From NCBI GenBank assembly GCA_036365515.1, contig CM070873.1:221266376-221330375 (forward strand): a stretch of 64,000 nt of DNA. Direction: 5' to 3'. The position numbers and the translations under genes were made by a program. Below, one piece after another: positions 53,852 to 64,000 of this stretch (positions within the stretch are counted from its first letter, which is position 1; the number at the start of each line of letters is the position of its first letter). Source of the DNA: Torymus aiolomorphi. Its lineage: Eukaryota; Arthropoda; Insecta; Hymenoptera; Torymidae. The notes beneath the pieces are model-generated. The model did not search any database and was not told the origin of the DNA. It was given only the letters and a program-made list of their open reading frames with translations.

Positions 53852-54448
53852 TCACGAATCTAAATTTCGTGAATTATTTTCGAAGACATTTTTCAACAAA
53901 TCTGGTAATTCCTTAGCCCACTCTATAATTCTACAACATTTCTGTTCATCAGTATTACTGTCAATTGTGCTTGGGGTATTTTGAAAAATTTTGTTTATTG
54001 ATTCTGTAATTACCATTTTACTTAAGAAATCACACCCAAGTATACAATCGTCAGCAATATCTGCAACATAAACGACCATCTGAACTGAATGTTGGCCTAA
54101 ATCAATTCGGACAACTGTTTTAAACTTGACAGGAACATCTTCACCAGTGGGATATTTCAAATTTGGTCCATCAAGAGAAATCCGATGACAGCGTGATTCA
54201 ACAAATTTAGAATTTAAAATCGTCACATCTGAACCTGAATCTATTTTCAAAATACATGATTTCTTATCCACACTGCCATAAAACTCGAAAGTCTTTAAAT
54301 TTCGAAGAACCCTACAAACACGTGTGTTCGAACCATCAGGTTCAACATCATCGTGATTAGGAGCCTGTTCATTGAATGTTAAACTTGCTCCTGAAAGTTT
54401 AACACGACTTAGTTTCCCTGTTCTGGACATCGAGAGCGTGTGTGTCAT
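53852..54448 (-). pseudogene. Gypsy protease region
   Basis: An open frame of 198 codons with the retropepsin motif LKIDSGSDVTILNSKFV and, further on, CILGCDFLSKM, which corresponds to the conserved ILG..F block near the protease end. Upstream it overlaps the Gag zinc-knuckle region in a different frame, consistent with gag and pol being in different frames. The frame after it runs toward RT but is interrupted. Confidence 0.85.
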
Positions 54449-55608
54449 TTCTTATGACAGCCCCAACACTCAAGATTCTTCAACCATTCTTGATGATTAA
54501 ATAGCTGATCCTGTTTCTCAATGTCTTTCCCACTAATCTGAGTTTTTCTCGAAAAATTTTGGGTGTTTTGAGAACCTTTGATATTCTGTTGTGAAATTGA
54601 GTTCCTATTCTGCTCCTTGATAACTTTTACTTCCAAAGCTCGCGCAAGAGCAACCTTAAGAGTGGTTATGCGCTCTAATTAAAGAGTTTCCCTAACTCCA
54701 ATATTGTAAATACCGATAATAAATTGAGAACAAGCTATCTTATCTTGTACCTCTAATGAACATTCAGGATATGGTAATGCTGCTAACTTCTCTACATCAG
54801 CTGCTAATGTAGAAAGATCCTTCCCCGGCTTTTGCCGCCTATTTTGGAATAAAGAATAACTACTTGATCCTAAATGTTCACCGAAACGTGCCTCTAATTT
54901 TTCTAACAAGGTCTTCAAATCCAAAGTCTCAGTGTCCTTAAAGCTACTCAAAACACTTTTCGCCTTATTACGCAAAGAATCAGCTAAAGCTACCATCTTT
55001 TTTTCATCATTCCAATTGTTAGACTTTGCAATTAAATTCAACTGATTCAAATATTCAGACAGAGGAGTCGTACCATCATAAATATCAGGTTTTAGGTTAT
55101 AACCTAACCCTAAATCGACTGCTGTAACCGAATTTTCAACAAGTGATCCCGTGTTTCCACATGAACTATTACCTAACCTAATTGGCCGTGTGTTCCTGTT
55201 ACTTGTGTAAACCACGTTTGTTGTTGGTGTTGTTCACGTATTAGAATCTGGGGTTGTACTCATCTGGTTTAATTTTTGACAAAATTGAGCAAGTTGTTCC
55301 TGGAGAGAGGGTCACTCTGCCCGCAGTTCATCGATGGTACGCTGACGCTCGATCACTTCATCGTCGCGTACCCGTAGCTCCCCCGCGAGGTGTTTTTTCT
55401 CGGTTTTGCAATGTTGTAGTGTCGCTTCAAGCTGCTGACGTTGTTGGTGCTCAGCCTCACATTCAGCTTCCAACTTTTCGAGTCGTTATTCGTAAATATC
55501 CATTTGAGTCCTAGCCTCATTAAGTTCCAAGAGTGTTTCACGAAAAAGAGTAGACTGGAGAACACCGACCGTCGGCGAGGCTTCAGCCACCGTGGATGAG
55601 TCACCAGT

Positions 55609-56039
55609 GGGGAGGGGGGCAGAGTTTCGACGATTCACTATAAAATTGAAGTCAACTATAGATGTTTTTCAGTTCGACAAATGATAATGCAGATTGTTCT
55701 TAATTTCGAAATTCTAAATTACGAAAATCATATTTACGAATGTAACACTTCACCTACTGTCCAAAACATCGAATTTCATTAATAGAATTTTAATAGGGGT
55801 GCAATATAGATACTTCGAAATAAATCATTAGAAACAGCTTATATTTGCTTTGAGGTCGTATTGATGAAATTCGACGTTTTGGACAATAGATGAACTGTTA
55901 CATTCGAAAATATGATTTTTGTAATTTAGAATTTCGAAATTAAAAACAATCTGCATTATCATTTGTCGAACTGAAAAACGTCTATAGTTGACTTCAATTT
56001 TATAGTGAATCGTCGAAACTTTGGACCCCCCCCCCCCCC
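55609..56039. mobile_element. MITE with poly-G/poly-C ends (copy 2), inserted in gypsy gag
   Basis: 431 bp with G-rich and C-rich ends and long inverted arms (AGTTTCGACGATTCACTATA and complement). Flanked by CACCAGT (55602-55608, 56040-56046). Removing element and one repeat restores an open gag frame, so both boundaries and the 7-bp duplication are supported. Same family as 46231-46936. Confidence 0.9.
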
Positions 56040-56339
56040 CACCAGTCATCACGCGTGCATCAGTCACCGAGCGTGCGCCAGTCGTCGAGCGTGAGTCGTC
56101 AGGCGAACTTAAATCGACGAGAACCGGATCAGAAATTGTAGAATTAGGAGTACCTGTTTGATGTTGGCTTAAATTTTCAGTAGCAGCAGCAACGGTCTCG
56201 GCATTGGTGGTGTTGGCCGCAGCAGTTTCGGCAGCAGCAACTTCGGTGGCAGCAGCTTAAGCAGCAGCCTGTGTTCTGGTCCTTGTCTAGAAAGGTGTAC
56301 GCGTCGTTTCCGCTGACTTCCCTTCATTTCGTCTTCAAA

Positions 56340-56358
56340 ATCTTCGGACGGGCCCCCA
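56340..56358 (-). other. Candidate primer-binding site of the gypsy element
   Basis: On the minus strand TTGGGGGCCCGTCCG lies about six bases after the 5' LTR end. It resembles a tRNA-Pro-type primer site. The spacing is slightly long, so the call is tentative. Confidence 0.45.
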
Positions 56359-56364
56359 ACATAT

Positions 56365-56579
56365 TGCAATCACACAGACACACAATAAATAGTAACAACT
56401 ATTTATAAAAACAAGGATGTAATTTATTCAAGATAAATAACACAAAAGATTAAGTGTGTCATCAACAAGCTTTCGAATCAACTAACTGAAAAACTAAATT
56501 GAATTGAGAACAACAAACTAATCGCTTAGCAACGCTTTCGTTCTTTTCATGTTCGATGACAATAGACTAATACATAACA
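56365..56579 (-). repeat. 5' LTR of the gypsy element
   Basis: On the minus strand it starts TGTTATGTATTAG and ends TGATTGCA. It matches the solo LTR at 17808-18100 and the partial left LTR. It retains a short CACACAGACACAC at the end that is expanded in the solo LTR. Confidence 0.9.
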
Positions 56580-56689
56580 ATACAATGGTAACTTTTTATC
56601 ATTTCATATAGTTTTCATGGCCAGATCAGTCCATCCATCTTATAAGACTTGGCGTTTTTGACCATCACTAATTCATATTTTGGCAATCG

Positions 56690-56900
56690 GTTGAATTCGA
56701 AACCATTTTTCTTTTGGGATTATAACATCAAATGACAAACTCTTCCTATTGTTTCCATGATACTTTCTTTTCTTAACAGGTAGACTCACAACATCATTGC
56801 TTGTATTTTCTAAGACATCATCAATTACATTTACGTTTGCACTGACTTGTACAGGTTCCTCAATATTCCTTTACTTTTTTTATAATATGTTAATGAATTA
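56690..56900 (-). pseudogene. Second coding remnant of the unclassified transposon
   Basis: The minus strand reads EPVQVSANVNVIDDVLENTS, then VSLPVKKRKYHGNNRKSLSF and DVIIPKEKW. It lies between the right TIR and the gypsy LTR, so it would be upstream of the 48344-48719 remnant in the same protein. Further right, a short piece (LEILRSDGNVKTKSDIVW) may be another exon fragment. Not recognised. Confidence 0.4.
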
Positions 56901-57460
56901 TGTCTATCTTGGAATACAAAAAATAAAGTGTCACTGATTTAATCAGTTTGCTTATAGAGCAGCAGCGATGTTAACCCATACAATGTCAGATTTAGTTTTA
57001 ACATTACCATCACTTCTAAGAATTTCCAAATGTAAACGTTTTTTAAATCATCTGGAGCTTTTGAACCCACTTGCGTTATTTGTTATTAACAATACTTTTA
57101 AAAAGTAACGATTAAACTATGAAAAATAAAAGATTTAATACTAAATACTTAATGATAACAAAATTAATTAATACTCTAATCTAGGATAAAAAACACTTCT
57201 ATACAATTAAGAAAAACGGAAAACTTAATTTTGAACGCTTAATAATAATTGTAAAATTAAAAAAAAAAACATTTTTCAGTTGACTAGCAGGCGTCGACAC
57301 TGACTAAAAATATTAAATTACCATTGAGACTGAAAAATAGCCTTGAGAAGGGGCATAATATAAGGGCATAATTAAGTATAAGATGCCCCAAACGTCGGCC
57401 AAAAGTCAGCAATTTGATGTTTATTGAACAACCTACACCTACACCTAAACGCTATCAGCA

Positions 57461-60400
57461 GAATCTATTATGATCTAATAATGATGAAGAGATTTATTGC
57501 TTAAGATGTGTACTTTATTATCAATTATAAAATAACTAATGTTTTTTTTATCTTAAATCAGGAACTAATAAAGAGTAGACACACAAAACTCACGCAAGGG
57601 TTCAGAACATTAAAATACGCTAAAATATCTTAATTCTGTTAACTATCGAAAATATGATTGACGTTAGTTCAAACTATGTATTTAATTATATGCATTATTT
57701 TTCTTCATTTTTAAGTTTTGAAGAAAAAAAGTATTTTCAAAAATATCTGTATACCCTTGACGATAATTAAATGCGTGTGTCTATTCTAAACCCAATTTTC
57801 GAGATTCTCTTTTAAAATTCACATAACTCTGTCTGAGTATTATAACTATAACACTATTATTTTTCTTATATTTGTGTTTCCTTTCAAACTTTATAACCCG
57901 AAAAACTAAAAGATCTATGTAGAAAGTAATTTATACAGAAATATTTATTTTTAAGAAAAACTGTTACTAATTTTGTTACTTTTGGTAAATATATACATTT
58001 CTGCCAAAAAATTATCATGCTGGTTCGATAGAATTATTATACTTAAAACGTAACGAGATATGCTTACAAATTTAAAAATCGAATATACTTAAATATATTA
58101 AATACTTAAACACATATTTTTAAAGTGGACCCACTCTACTAGACTGAGTGTAAAATGAATTGAAATTTTTAGTCGCGTAATAACATTTTTAACGTAATTT
58201 GTAATGAACAGTAGGAGTTTGTTAAATTGTTTAAGCATATACAATGAATTAAAGCATACCAATATAGGTCTACTAAAAATTTGTAAATTTTTAAAAGTTA
58301 CACATATTTTTCCAAATTTTACTTTTATTTAGGTATAATAGCAAATATAAGATAATAATAGGTCCATTTAAAACTTTTTTACTAATTACATAAATTCTTT
58401 TAAATGAAAATCGATAACACATGCGTGTTGTGATTTTCATTAGGTACAATGCGTCGTGATGTGTAGAGCCATAGGTATTGAACTAGTATTTTTAAATTCA
58501 GATTTTCGTCATTACATACATTACTAAAACATTATTGATCGAATATCATATAGTTTTCAAATCAGTTAAAAAGAGAAAATTTAAAAGGTTTGTTGTGCAC
58601 TTTTAAAATCTTTGCTGCATTACATTCGATTATTGGCCCAATTTGGTATGCGTTATCCTTGGTATGCTTATTTGTGGATACACGTTTGAGCCTTGACAAT
58701 GCATTTGTCATTTTAAAGAGCGTAGAGAAAATGTGATTGTTAGGTTTATTTATTCAGAACAACGAACGTCCCATATATCATGAATACATCAATGCAACTA
58801 CCCGCAACGTATTTGTACTTCCACCAATTCTCAAATTCTATAAAAGGTATTATCTGTATTATACTAGATATATAATAAATACTTTTATGAAATACGCAAT
58901 TTTATATGATAATTTAAAACGTTTCGGCAGAAAAATTTATATTTCTTATTAATCATTCTTAGAATATCAAAATTTTGATATATACATTGTAACTCTAATA
59001 TTCCTTATAATAGTTTACAGAGTTAGTAAATTATTAAGATGATACTTTTAGCACATAAGGAACCAGAAATCAGGCTCTGTAGATTAATTTAGAAGTATTT
59101 TAATATAGCAACTACGGAAGCATTTAAAGAAAAACAGTTCATTAAGAAATAGCTTCATTTTTTATGAAAATTTTTGTCCTTGAAAATTTTTTAGACAAGT
59201 CTTTAAGACGATTGCATAATGTTAATGTTCAATATCCGTCAACATACTCCGATTTACGACGTATAAGATATTGTCAGTATATTATTAAAAGCTACGAATC
59301 CAGCAGTTCAAGGCGAACGATGATCAAGAGTTTCTTTATTTCCTTTTACATATCCCTTAATCCTTTTTTCAAGTATGCAAATAATAATACAAAATTTGCA
59401 TGCTAATGTGCTTATTGCTATGTATAGAATGGCTAAATTAAAAGTTAACGGGATGGAATGGTATAAGATATTTAACTGCAAATGAATAGTTCTTTGATGA
59501 CTTATATTTTTTGTAAATCCTATAAAAAGTTATTAATGATATAATTTTTTTTTATAAGATGCAAAAATTTAACTTTAAATAATATTTCAAATATACTTCA
59601 AATTTGAATAATTTACACATTTTGTGAAACAAATTTACTAACTTTAAATTGAAAAGCTTTAGATTTTTTATTATTTTTACTCATGCTAAAAAATAGTTTT
59701 AATTTTTTTATTTGTAGTGTATTCCTTACGGAGACGCATTGAAAGAATGATTCATTCAATAATTTTATTTCTGTAGTAAAAATAATTCATAAAATAGAAA
59801 AAATTGTATAGAAAATAAGTTTTAAAATGTTCACCTGATAAATAAAATGATCTTAGCCAAACAAATTAGTCTGAACACACTTTTTGTACCGGTAAAAATT
59901 TGGTTCACGACTTTGCTTCATTGACTGATTTTTTCCAACTGATGAAGACGGAATGAAGACACTATTATAACGGGAAACATGATTAATTAGTTAATAAGGA
60001 ACTTTGAACTGTAAGATTAAAAATAAATCAGAAGACACAGTGACGAAATTTATAAAGATAATTGTTTATTTTTGATGAAAGAAGAAATGCAAGACTGTAG
60101 GTGCGTAATAATACATTGGTACAACAGTCGCAGATATCAATGCTCGGCTCCGAGATATATTACGAATCCTCACGATGTTTTATCTTATTTACGATAGAAT
60201 CGTAAAATCAAAATCGTTTATAAAAATGATATCAATAACAACAAATTAATAGAGATATCTGCTTATTAGAAAGCAGTTCATCAGTTATTGTTCACACGTC
60301 GACGGCAACCACCGTGACAATTGCATGTAAAATAAAAGATTTAGAAAAATTCAAATATTTAAATTTGTAAATGTTATCTAGTGTTTACTTCTTTGTAATG

Positions 60401-61680
60401 CTAATAATTTTTTTTTGCGTATCGGCTTATTTTCAAGATTAATCACAATTCATAACATTCGGTTATAAAACATGAATGAATATAAAAAGAAACTTGTATA
60501 ACATTATACACGATACTTATGTTTTAATTTATTTTAAAAATTTGTATCATATATTCTTAGTTATTTAATAAAACAGGTGTAGATAGAAAATAATGTAGAT
60601 TACAATATGGACTAACAAATCCTATATACTTCTACTTTTTAATTATTGAGGTGGCGATGATCCGTTATAGATTAGGATTGCCTTATACTATATTTTTTTT
60701 TATGAAATCAGCCCGCATATCATTCTAGTCAAAATATCGTTATAAGTCTCAATTGTGCGAATCAAATTTATCTTCGCCTGAAAAATTATCATTAAATATT
60801 TCAGAAGATAAGTTTATTAATTACAATAACTTTAGTATTGAAAATTCACGTACGCTTTGTTTTAATTTAGAATTTATAATAGTTAGTTAGATTTTATTCA
60901 TTTTAAAGAATTTTTTTAAGAAATATTTTTATTGCATGCCAATCAAATATTTCCATTTTTTTTTTCATTTTAGATTAAAAGAATTTGTATGTATTACTTA
61001 TTCATGAGATTACTCATTTCTTTTTGGTGGAGCAAAAGTGAGTCAGCGTAAATTAATAATTTCAATTCGATATTTTTGTACTTTTCATAGTAAGAATAGG
61101 AAATTATTTATTTAATGTTCCGGAATTAAAAAAGAATTCAGTAAGGGTGTAGTTTATGTTAAATAGAGTGATATATTTACCATATTGAAAAAAATTATAT
61201 AATTATAAGAAAACATCTTTTTAAATACAGCTTTATGAATAGTTATACACTAAATTCGTTCTTTATCTCTATCAATTTGTATATGGTTAACGAATATTAA
61301 ATTTCTGTTATAAATATATATGCTCAATTCTTCTCATTTAAACAATATCTACTTTAAACATAACATGTTTTCTTGTTTTTAATTTAGTTTTTGAAGCGTA
61401 TACTAAACAATATTCAACTGGTTGTAATAACCGTTTTTCAGACTTGTATTACTAAGACGAGTTTACACAGATTGGGCAAATGTCTATGAATATTTGTCTT
61501 TAAAATTACTTAAAAATGATAAGATATGGGTATTCAAAATTAAATTTTTACATGCATTTATTTATATTGTTTTAGAACGTACTTCTCAAACTCACAATCT
61601 GTCAAATCAAATAACATTCTAAAATCGTAATTAGACTAACAATTTTCGCAGCACTTCTCTCATAGTTTTTCCCTGACGTG
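57461..61680. other. AT-rich DNA, no recognisable gene
   Basis: Short frames only (58737-58952, 59164-59406). A small hairpin with AACACATGCGTGTT lies near 58415. A possible minus-strand terminal exon near 60300 is discussed under rejected items. Confidence 0.3.
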
Positions 61681-61954
61681 TCAAATTATTTGCTGAGTGC
61701 GGCGCAATTCGATGATTAAGTATATGAGCGTGTATTCGCTTTCGCGCTCGTTTTATCGCACTTTTAACGGTTGTAAAAATGTGCGCACCGGCATATATTC
61801 AAGTTCGAAAGTGCGCTTTAGCGCAAAAAAAAAATAATAATAATAAAAACGTTCTCGCCCCGCCAAGCGAAACGAGCGAACTTTTTTGAAATTATAATCA
61901 CGCTTTGAAATCGAGGTTTTGAAAGTTTTCTCTTTTTCTCTGTTTCTGAGCGAC

Positions 61955-61963
61955 TATATAAAT
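61955..61963 (+). promoter_or_regulatory. TATA-like box in a CpG-rich patch
   Basis: TATATAAAT follows a pyrimidine-rich run and precedes a GC-richer stretch with CTCAGATTC at about +30. A promoter is plausible, but no gene is recognised downstream. Confidence 0.3.
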
Positions 61964-62662
61964 TTGTCGGAGAGAACGCGCCCAGTACCGCTGATCTCTC
62001 AGATTCATCACGAACATTTAGAACACGCGGGCTCGTTCGCCATGTGCCACACCGTTATAGTGCAGCGGCAATCGATCGATACCGAAGCTTTTTGTTTGCG
62101 GAATCTACTTAAAAATATGTATAGGTATCTACGTCTCGAAATACACGTATAGTACATGCGCCGTCAATGTGCGCGCAATGTTCAAATTACTCTTATACGC
62201 TTTTAACGGCTAATAATAATACACGTGTATCTGGACTGAATGGGTGTAGATATAAGTTTAAATGTTTTTGTTTAGCATGAGTCATTGGGCGAAAACCGTA
62301 TCGGTGAGGCAAAATATTATTGTCGCGTTATACGTGCAGCACGCGATTAGTTTTTATGATGAAACATTTTTTACTTTTGAGGGATATAGAGATTTTTGCG
62401 GCGTAAATGCAAGTGATAGTAATGATAACATGTGATTCAATTGTGAATCATTAAAGAATATTTCATACGATTACGTAATGTAATCTGTAGTTTAGTTTAT
62501 TAAAATAATACGAAATATTACTTGAGATAAGTTGCAGTCAATCGCGTTATATTAATAATATACACCAAAAAGATAAGAATTGATATCTATTATGATTAAA
62601 CAGAATTTCCATATTTTCTATTTTAAGGAATTGCATTAGGTTATCTTGTAACTTTTATACTA

Positions 62663-63128
62663 ACAAGGAAATGATCAGGGATACGGGTCCTGGATTTGGC
62701 TAAAATTGTAGAAGGTACTTCTTTAGGACAATTGACAACTAATGAGACACGTGTCTCGAGATTTTTGTAAATGGGCCCTTTGTTCCAAGACCCAAGCTAT
62801 CTTATGTCTAAAATGAACAATTTTTATGGGGCCTCTTTCTTTAGTTATAGCTTTTTGAACATATAAAAGAAGGCAGAAAAGCTTTGATTTAAGCTGTGTT
62901 TCGTTAAAAAATGTCGATTTCTCAAAAAGTTATATAGGCTATCAAAGATAGAGTAAGAAGATAGCTTGAAATACCCAATGCTTGAAAAAAAAAAATTCAT
63001 TTTAGATATAAAATAGCTTGGGTCTTGGAACAAAAACCCCGAGACATGTGTCTCATTATTTGTCATAAAGAAGTACCTCCTACAGTTTTAGCCAAATCCA
63101 GGATCCGCATCCCTGATCATCTCCTTGT
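62663..63128. mobile_element. MITE, TIR ACAAGGAAATGATCAGGGAT
   Basis: ATGATCAGGGATACGGGTCC at the left is mirrored by the right end. The arms share CTGGATTTGGCTAAAA, GAAGTACCT, GAGACACGTGTCTC and CCAAGACCCAAGCTAT blocks. The loop is AT-rich. No coding sequence. Confidence 0.85.
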
Positions 63129-64000
63129 AAATCTTATAATTCTAATTAATGTGAAAGTATTTACAATAACATGGAATAAACGGAAGGTCATGTTTTATAA
63201 TCTTTGTTCAAATTCATGAACAATTTAAAAACTTTGTGGTACTATTAATACGTTCAATGAACGTTCTTTATTTTGGATGATAAATTTTATTGCTGATTTT
63301 CGGTGAATTACTTTTAATGAAAAACATAAATACGATATTCTGTACGAAAAAATAAATACTTTGCGTATTTATTACGTTATGTACTATGAAATTTCCTGCT
63401 ACATGTTATACCAAACAAAATTACGGAAACGTCAAAACTTTCCTGTTCGAAATTGGAAAGAAACTTTCAAAATTGATAACCGTTTTAGAATGCGCTGTGA
63501 TTGGTAAAAAAGTGGCTTCGAAACGCATTAGGCCATACGTGCCCGCGCGTCGATCCCACTATAAGTGCTTTTTCATAACGGCCCTTCCAGCAAAACGACA
63601 TGTCGCTCGTGCGCACTGTATACCTATAAGGCAAACCCCTATATTCTTGGCTGATGTCGCTAGGGTCGTAGACGCAGCCGGTATGGTGACCCAGTGAAGG
63701 TTAGGTTCATGCACACTCTCATTCTCTCATAATATACAATCCAACACATGCAATCCCATTTCGAATTTGAACTTTCCCGAACGTTCTGGTCGCTTCGGAA
63801 GCTTCGACTCCCGATCATGCATTCGCGTGCTTACACACGCTCGCGTGGTGCATATTCCGTACATAGGATACATAATTACGAGAAATATTATTAAGGACTG
63901 GACTGAGAGTATTTTAGAATGCGTGCGACTGGCGGAAGGTAAAATTAACCCTGCCGCCGCGGCGAGTCGATAAAGTGGCGTGAAGATGTATAGACGGCCA
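63129..64000. other. No recognisable gene; CpG content rises toward the window end
   Basis: Frames 63386-63697 and 63767-63973 are not recognised. The CpG-rich stretch from about 63530 may be the promoter region of a gene beyond the window. Confidence 0.3.

Larger units (their letters stand above)
54445..56360 (-). pseudogene. Gypsy Gag region with coiled coil and zinc knuckle
   Basis: Minus-strand coding remnant in pieces: an Ala/Thr-rich N-terminal part (56360-56047), a Glu/Gln-rich coiled-coil stretch (about 55600-55280), a capsid-like segment in the open frame 54679-55215 (LKPDIYDGTTPLSEYLNQLN), and a nucleocapsid end with ECWGCHKK followed, after a stop, by His and Cys at CCHC spacing. 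In-frame stops and the poly-G MITE at 55609-56039 break it. Confidence 0.75.
48855..56579 (-). mobile_element. Ty3/gypsy retrotransposon, broken, minus strand
   Basis: The 5' LTR is at the right (56365-56579) and the partial 3' LTR at the left (48855-48997). Between them, in minus-strand order, are Gag with coiled coil and zinc knuckle, retropepsin, reverse transcriptase, RNase H, and integrase with HHCC, catalytic core and GPY/F-like tail. Integrase last is the gypsy order. Frameshifts, stops and two insertions (55609-56039 and 50190-51745) inactivate it. It lies within the TIR transposon at 48.2-57.5 kb. No envelope gene was seen. Confidence 0.9.
48220..57460 (-). mobile_element. Unclassified TIR DNA transposon hosting a gypsy insertion
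   Basis: About 130 bases near 48220-48350 recur inverted at about 57310-57460, with shared blocks such as GATGACTTTTGGC / GCTGACTTTTGGC, TTATGCCCCTTCT and GGTAATTTAA. Inside each end lie minus-strand coding remnants. Subtracting the gypsy element leaves about 1.5 kb. No superfamily motif was recognised, and no clear target duplication. Confidence 0.6.

Noticed and set aside
48855..56579. Errantivirus-type envelope gene
   Set aside because: After the integrase end near 49546 there are only about 500 bases with an 11-bp repeat and the polypurine tract, too short for an envelope.
60040..60340. Possible minus-strand terminal exon encoding a short Cys/Arg-rich tail, with AATAAA downstream (about 60065)
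   Set aside because: Only about ten codons, no upstream exon or signal peptide found; suggestive of a small secreted peptide gene but not supportable.

Overview
The window looks like nuclear DNA of an insect, most probably a hymenopteran (parasitoid-wasp-like). It is very AT-rich with short CpG-rich islands, has spliced genes with GT-AG introns, a mellifera-type mariner, a Ty3/gypsy element and a dense load of small inverted-repeat transposons. The lineage call is an inference from composition and transposon content. No species can be named from the sequence alone.

The one complete host gene I can support is a gamma-glutamyltranspeptidase (glutathione hydrolase) on the + strand, 21.8-47.3 kb. 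Nine coding exons join in phase. Two alternative first exons (21821-21867 and 29670-29866) both end in phase 2 and both fit exon 2, which carries the membrane anchor. The catalytic threonine is present, but two positions around the active site differ from the textbook enzyme. Introns 1, 2, 5 and 8 are full of transposons: a decayed mariner, a probable solo LTR, nested foldbacks and several MITE families.

Layout. 1-8 kb: no recognisable gene, some TATA-like/CpG patches and small palindromic elements. 8.5-9.3 kb: a TA-flanked MITE carrying a tRNA-like Pol III unit. 10.5-11.6 and 16.1-20.6 kb: three copies of a Helentron-like (rolling-circle) family with terminal hairpins, two of them head to tail. 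The longest keeps degraded coding sequence for an endonuclease-like motif and a ubiquitin-specific-protease-like domain, the latter split by a solo gypsy LTR. 11.6-13.5 kb: a small LTR element with a 5-bp target duplication, holding a hAT element with an 8-bp duplication. 13.7-14.7 kb: a foldback built of 30-bp tandem repeats. 21.1-21.6 kb: three palindromes sharing TTA sites directly upstream of GGT exon 1a. 26.6-27.8 kb: duplicated Helitron zinc-finger remnants. 48.2-57.5 kb: an unidentified TIR transposon into which a broken Ty3/gypsy element was inserted, itself hit by two further elements. 57.5-64 kb: mostly AT-rich DNA with one clear palindromic MITE.

The most unusual content is the USP-like protease remnant inside the Helentron-like element. 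Next come the dual-promoter GGT with its active-site changes, the tRNA-bearing MITE, and the unclassified elements at 48.2-57.5 kb and 50.2-51.7 kb. All coordinates were read by eye, so boundaries of decayed repeats are approximate.
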